NCBI GenBank assembly: GCA_002297045.1 | Contig: DBJE01000006.1 | Location: 19,715 to 83,714, forward strand | DNA from: Caryophanales bacterium UBA784 | GTDB lineage: Bacteria; Bacillota_I; Bacilli_A; RFN20; CAG-288 | Direction of reading: 5' to 3' | Length of the DNA: 64,000 bases | Shown: positions 60,495 to 64,000 of the stretch, piece after piece | Numbering within the stretch: the first letter of the stretch is position 1 | Layout: each line of letters begins with the position of its first letter | Program-made: the position numbers and the translations under genes | The notes under the pieces: generated by a model | What the model was told of the DNA's origin: nothing | Database searches by the model: none | The model's input: the letters and a program-made list of their open reading frames with translations, nothing else

Positions 60495-62852
60495 ATGGAA
60501 GAAAAGAAACTGACCTTTGCCCTCGCCGGCAATCCGAACTGCGGAAAGACAACGCTCTTTAACTCGCTGACCGGTTCCTCCGCCTATGTCGGAAACTGGC
60601 CTGGTGTCACGGTTGAGAAACGGGCAGGAACCTATTCAAATAAGGAAATCGGCAAAGCCGAGATTGTCGATCTTCCTGGCATCTATTCCCTCTCTCCTTA
60701 TACTCCGGAAGAAGTCATCTCCCGGAATTACATTTTAGAGGAACATCCGGACTGCGTCATCAACGTCATCGATGCGACTAACCTTGAACGTAACCTTTAT
60801 AGGACGACTCAGATTCTGGAAATGGATGTCCCTGTCGTCATTGCCTTGAACAGGAGGGATGCCTTAAAAGAAACCGGCGTTAAGATTGATGTCCGGGAAC
60901 TCAGCAAGAGACTTGGTGTTCCTGTCGTTGAGATTTCCGCCCTTCATCGGACAAATCTTGACCAACTGAGGAAGACTGCTCTTGAAACCGCAAAAGTGAA
61001 GCGGACTGGAAACAGCGCATGGGCTACCGGAAGTCTTACTGCAACCCTTGAGAACGCAATGAAAGTGTATGAAGGAGAAGGAATCGAAAATCCTCTCTTC
61101 CATGCCGTCAAGGCTCTTGAAGGAGATGAACTTGAGCAGAAGAAGAACAAGGTTGCCTACGAAGAGGTAGCCAAACTTGGTGTACAGGCTGAGGACTTTG
61201 AAGCAAATAGTGCCGATCTCCGTTATAAATATATCGGCAGACAGCTCCAAGGCTGTCGGAGCGGTGCACCGGTCCAGGAAAGCAAAAAGCTTTCTCTCTC
61301 CGATAAGATTGATAAAGTCCTAACGAACAAATGGGCTGCCTTCCCGATTAGGATTGTCATGCTCTTCTTAGTCTTCCACCTTACTTTCAGTGATGATCTT
61401 TTTTATCTTAATGCGAGGGGTGTTAACTTCGGAGAAGGCTATCATGGCCTGATTAAGATTACCATTGACGGAGAAGAGACTGCCGTATTCGATGGCCTAT
61501 TCTGGGGCGACGGCGGTCTTCATTCCATCGGTACCTTCTTCCAGTCTTTGATTGGCGACGGACCGGATAATGGTATCCAAGGTCTTATCTGCCTTGGCAT
61601 CAAGAAGGGTCTTGTTGCCATGGGTTCTCCCGATTGGCTCACTTCCTTCCTCTATGACGGTGTCTTAAATGGTATTGCCTCTGTTATCGGTTTCGTTCCG
61701 CTCATCATGGTTCTCTTCGCTTTCTTCGCTATCAGGGAAGATTCCGGTTATATGGCCCGTATCGCCTTCGTCCTTGACCGTGCCTTCCGTCGTTTCGGTG
61801 TCTCCGGCCGTGCCTTCATTCCGATGATTATGGGCCTTGGCTGTGCCGTCCCTGCCATCATCAATACCCGTACCTTATCTTCCGATAAGGAACGGACAAA
61901 GACTAGGCGTGTCATTCCTTTCTTCACCTGCGGTGCAAAAGCAACCTTCCTTTCCGTTATTGCTGCTGCCGTAGCTGAAGCTGCCGGATTTGATGGCGGT
62001 CTATTCACTTTCGCTATTTATAGGCTTGGCATTGTCATTGCCATTGTTGCCGTCATTGTCAGGAACCAGACTACCCAGCGGGAAAAGGTTCCTCCCTTTA
62101 TCAGGGAACTTCCTAGCTACCATCTCCCCCAGATTCGCGCTCTTCTCATCCATGTCTGGGATAAGGGCAAACATTACATCAAGAAAGCCTTTACGATTAT
62201 CTTCGCTTCCACTGTCGTGATTTGGTTCCTCCAGTCTTTCACTCCGACCTGGACGTTCATTCCTTCTGCGGAAGGACTTGATGATTCTGCCTCTATCCTC
62301 TGCCACATTGGTCAGATTATTGCTCCTATCTTCACTCCGATGGGATTTGGCTCTCTCCAGGGTGGCGACCTTGCTTGGACTTATGCGGTCAGTTCTATCC
62401 AGGGTATTGTCGCCAAGGAAGCCGTCACTTCGACAAGGGAACAGCTTTCTGCCAGGAATCAGGTTCAGACTATCCTTGCCCAGCATGGCATTGAAGCAAC
62501 GGGAAGCTTCCTTGATATCGTCCGTGCCTCTCAGCTTACTGCAACCGGAACCCATGTCATTGATGGTGCTTCTCTTACTGCCTTTGCCGTCTTCAACAGG
62601 ACGACCATTCCTTGCTTTGCCACTGTGGCGACAAGGAAAGGCGAATCAGTCAACCATAAGAGCTATGTCGGTACATTAGCGTTCTGGGTTGTCATTTCCT
62701 ACATCATGGGATGCCTTACCTATATCACCATCGAATGGACTTGGACTCTTGCTATCACTCTCCCTGTCATTGTTCTTGCTCTTACTGGTCTCTTCTTCTA
62801 TAACCGCGGTTATTGGAAGAAACAGAACGAGAGGACTAAGCAGGCTGCATGA
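60495..62852 (+). CDS. feoB: Ferrous iron transporter FeoB
   Basis: The 785-aa membrane protein imports Fe2+. The cytoplasmic G domain has G1 GNPNCGKTTLFNSLTG near residue 12, the G2 Thr in WPGVTVEKRAG, G3 VDLPGIYSLSPYTPEE and G4 ALNRRDA (NxxD; the two middle residues differ from the common NMxD). The membrane part starts near residue 280 with the usual two Gate motifs (GFVPLIMVLFAFFAIREDSGYMARIAFVLDR and GIVAKEAVTST). It overlaps the next small gene by 4 bp. Confidence 0.96.
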   Translation: MEEKKLTFALAGNPNCGKTTLFNSLTGSSAYVGNWPGVTVEKRAGTYSNKEIGKAEIVDLPGIYSLSPYTPEEVISRNYILEEHPDCVINVIDATNLERNLYRTTQILEMDVPVVIALNRRDALKETGVKIDVRELSKRLGVPVVEISALHRTNLDQLRKTALETAKVKRTGNSAWATGSLTATLENAMKVYEGEGIENPLFHAVKALEGDELEQKKNKVAYEEVAKLGVQAEDFEANSADLRYKYIGRQLQGCRSGAPVQESKKLSLSDKIDKVLTNKWAAFPIRIVMLFLVFHLTFSDDLFYLNARGVNFGEGYHGLIKITIDGEETAVFDGLFWGDGGLHSIGTFFQSLIGDGPDNGIQGLICLGIKKGLVAMGSPDWLTSFLYDGVLNGIASVIGFVPLIMVLFAFFAIREDSGYMARIAFVLDRAFRRFGVSGRAFIPMIMGLGCAVPAIINTRTLSSDKERTKTRRVIPFFTCGAKATFLSVIAAAVAEAAGFDGGLFTFAIYRLGIVIAIVAVIVRNQTTQREKVPPFIRELPSYHLPQIRALLIHVWDKGKHYIKKAFTIIFASTVVIWFLQSFTPTWTFIPSAEGLDDSASILCHIGQIIAPIFTPMGFGSLQGGDLAWTYAVSSIQGIVAKEAVTSTREQLSARNQVQTILAQHGIEATGSFLDIVRASQLTATGTHVIDGASLTAFAVFNRTTIPCFATVATRKGESVNHKSYVGTLAFWVVISYIMGCLTYITIEWTWTLAITLPVIVLALTGLFFYNRGYWKKQNERTKQAA

Positions 62853-63115
62853 TCGTTCTTTCTTCTTCTTTGGCACCTACGATTGCTATCCTTGTTCTTG
62901 TTCTTGCCCTCTTTGCTTCGGTTATCATCTATCTGATTTACCGGAAAAGCAAAGGACACCGTATCCTCGACGATGAGGATCCGAAGGCGGAAAGGAAGTA
63001 TCTTATGCTCCGCTACAAAGGGGAAAAAGAACGGGAAAAGAAAGAGGCACTGAAGAAAAAGCGCCAGCTTGAGAAAAGGGATAGGAAGCATTCCTCTACT
63101 AACGATAATAACTGA
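62849..63115 (+). CDS. Small single-pass membrane protein coupled to FeoB
   Basis: The 88-aa protein has one helix (residues about 8-29, LAPTIAILVLVLALFASVIIYLIY) followed by a strongly charged cytoplasmic tail of about 55 residues (KGEKEREKKEALKKKRQLEKRDRK). It occupies the place of FeoC or the Cys-rich FeoB-associated peptide but has no cysteine, so it is a different accessory. The ATGA overlap with feoB implies matched production. Confidence 0.75.
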   Translation: MIVLSSSLAPTIAILVLVLALFASVIIYLIYRKSKGHRILDDEDPKAERKYLMLRYKGEKEREKKEALKKKRQLEKRDRKHSSTNDNN

Positions 63116-63145
63116 GACTCGTTTCAGTTATATACCTCCAATTAA

Positions 63146-63178
63146 AGCCCGGCAGGAGAACAGCTGCCGGGTTTTCTG
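63146..63178 (+). terminator. Terminator of the feo operon
   Basis: CCCGGCAG at 63148-63155 pairs with CTGCCGGG at 63164-63171 and is followed by TTTTCTGTT. Confidence 0.9.
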
Positions 63179-63221
63179 TTGCCTGAAATGAGTATTCTTG
63201 ATTCGGTTTATTCTGACAGAC

Positions 63222-63617
63222 TTAGATTTTTGTTGCTTTAAATCCGCTTTTTATCCAAGTGTTCAGCCGTATTGCCTGCTGGGACAGGAACTGTGACAAA
63301 GTCAGATCTTTTACTTCTTTCGATTTGGCTTTCAATGTATCAATCAGATTTTTAAAATAGCTGGATATTTCTCCGAGCGTAATATCGTTTAGTTCTTCGA
63401 ATACCTGTTTTTTAATCTCGGTAATCTCATCATCGATATCGTATCTTTCCTTTTTCCCTTTTGTATTGCTGTTTATATTTTTGATATAGTCCGTAAGCTT
63501 GCTGATTTTAAGAATTAATACAGAAGAAGCTTTTATGCCGCCACTATTCTGATTATCTTTGGCTTCGGAATAGACGTTTTTTGTTTTCGAATTCGTAATA
63601 CTATTAATTGTCACCAT
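63222..63617 (-). CDS. Unknown helical protein next to the CRISPR array
   Basis: I do not recognise this 131-aa protein. ATG 63617 is preceded by TAGGAA about 8 nt upstream, which supports this start; the open frame continues upstream only because repeat-spacer units happen to stay in frame. The N-terminal 25 residues are Asn/Ser-rich (MVTINSITNSKTKNVYSEAK). The rest is helical and charged (KLTDYIKNINSNTKGKK, EITEIKKQVFEELNDITLGEISSYFKNLIDTLKAKSKEV), ending SGFKATKI. No membrane segment, cysteine or catalytic motif is visible. It begins 34 bp beyond the last repeat. Confidence 0.55.
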   Translation of the reverse strand: MVTINSITNSKTKNVYSEAKDNQNSGGIKASSVLILKISKLTDYIKNINSNTKGKKERYDIDDEITEIKKQVFEELNDITLGEISSYFKNLIDTLKAKSKEVKDLTLSQFLSQQAIRLNTWIKSGFKATKI

Positions 63618-63651
63618 ATATATATTCCTAGTTAAGTGTTGGCGGTCTTCC

Positions 63652-64000
63652 GTTAGAGATGATTCTGATTTAACAATACTCTCAAGCGACAGGAAATCAA
63701 AGGAGGTACATAGCGATGTTAGAGATGATTCTGATTTAACAATACTCTCAAGCGCTCGAAGTGCATCAATGTATTTCCAAACAGTTAGAGATGATTCTGA
63801 TTTAACAATACTCTCAAGCACTAGGTCTGTCTGGTCGGTTGTTCTCATGGTTAGAGATGATTCTGATTTAACAATACTCTCAAGCGGCAATAGCGGAATG
63901 GCTGTAGCCTCACCGTTAGAGATGATTCTGATTTAACAATACTCTCAAGCACTGATATAGTACTTAAAGTCATCATCGTTGTTAGAGATGATTCTGATTT
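63652..64000 (-). CRISPR. CRISPR array, five full repeats and a sixth cut by the window edge
   Basis: Identical 36-bp repeats start at 63652, 63718, 63784, 63850 and 63915; a sixth begins at 63981 and is cut at 64000. Plus-strand ends are GTTAGAGATGATTCTG and ACTCTCAAGC. Spacers are 30, 30, 30, 29 and 30 bp and all differ. Repeat and spacer length fit type II. On the minus strand the repeat begins GCTTGAGAGTATTGTTAAAT, close to the GTTTGAGAGTAGTGTAA type of several Firmicute II-A systems, so the array is probably transcribed leftward and this is its leader-distal end. No cas gene, tracrRNA-like anti-repeat or leader is inside the window. Confidence 0.95.

Noticed and set aside
63618..63890. 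N-terminal half of a 222-aa open frame running through the CRISPR array
   Set aside because: Repeat plus spacer is 66 bp, a multiple of three, so the frame stays open by chance and translates the repeat as LESIVKSESSLT each time. The 29-bp spacer breaks it. The supported start is ATG 63617.

Overview
The window looks like a chromosomal segment of an uncultured, host-associated low-to-mid GC Firmicute on the Bacilli side (Erysipelotrichia/Mollicutes-related gut lineages would fit). The evidence is the gene order rqcP-divIC-tilS, secG-rnr-smpB and rplM-rpsI, a guanine riboswitch ahead of a NupNOPQ/YufNOPQ-type nucleoside importer, AgrC/AgrA-like signalling, and use of TGA as a stop codon (not the Mycoplasma code). 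No sequence search was possible, so the taxonomic placement is an inference.

Layout. 1-10 kb is an accessory stretch: an AlbA_2/HATPase_c_4 regulator with a VGDK-repeat linker, a membrane-anchored circularly permuted GH3 glycosidase behind an Agr-like two-component system, an AAA_14/DUF4143 ATPase with a duplicated 34-bp dyad around its promoter, and a second AlbA_2 regulator bracketed by 65-bp direct repeats. 10-16 kb is housekeeping: nagA-nagB, pgcA, and rqcP-divIC-tilS, all on the minus strand. 16-21.4 kb is a riboswitch-controlled nucleoside ABC importer. 21.5-28 kb holds two copies of an unrecognised two-gene module (a secreted protein of about 275 aa plus a membrane protein of about 57 aa), one decayed and one intact, on either side of an 1161-aa lipoprotein made of about nine repeats. 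28-33 kb has rplM-rpsI, a MntP-like pump, an FGGY sugar kinase and a Gtf3-like glycosyltransferase. 33-34.6 kb is a small coupled operon (DUF4417, a frameshifted toxin-like protein, a CPCC protein) that looks imported. 34.6-45 kb has an unknown gene pair, a CDF transporter, lysS, a Mbeg1-like hydrolase, an ABC-2 exporter and tldD-tldE. At 45 kb a second AAA_14/DUF4143 ATPase has the same twin-element promoter architecture with a different sequence. 46.5-53.3 kb has secG-rnr-smpB and a Trk/Ktr potassium system. 53.4-58.9 kb encodes an 885-aa exported protein followed by a fused ABC transporter whose ATPase domain has lost its Walker A motif. 59-63.2 kb is an iron locus: a DtxR-family regulator, an HMA protein, and feoA-feoA-feoB with a DtxR-type box at the promoter. 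The right edge is the start of a CRISPR array with 36-bp repeats and 29-30-bp spacers, probably type II. No cas gene lies inside the window.

The strongest candidates for something undescribed are: (i) the shared twin 34-bp element design of the two DUF4143 ATPase genes; (ii) the DUF4417/toxin-like/CPCC operon with its frameshift; (iii) the 885-aa exported protein paired with a pseudo-ATPase transporter; and (iv) the secreted-protein plus mini-membrane-protein module present in intact and decayed copies.
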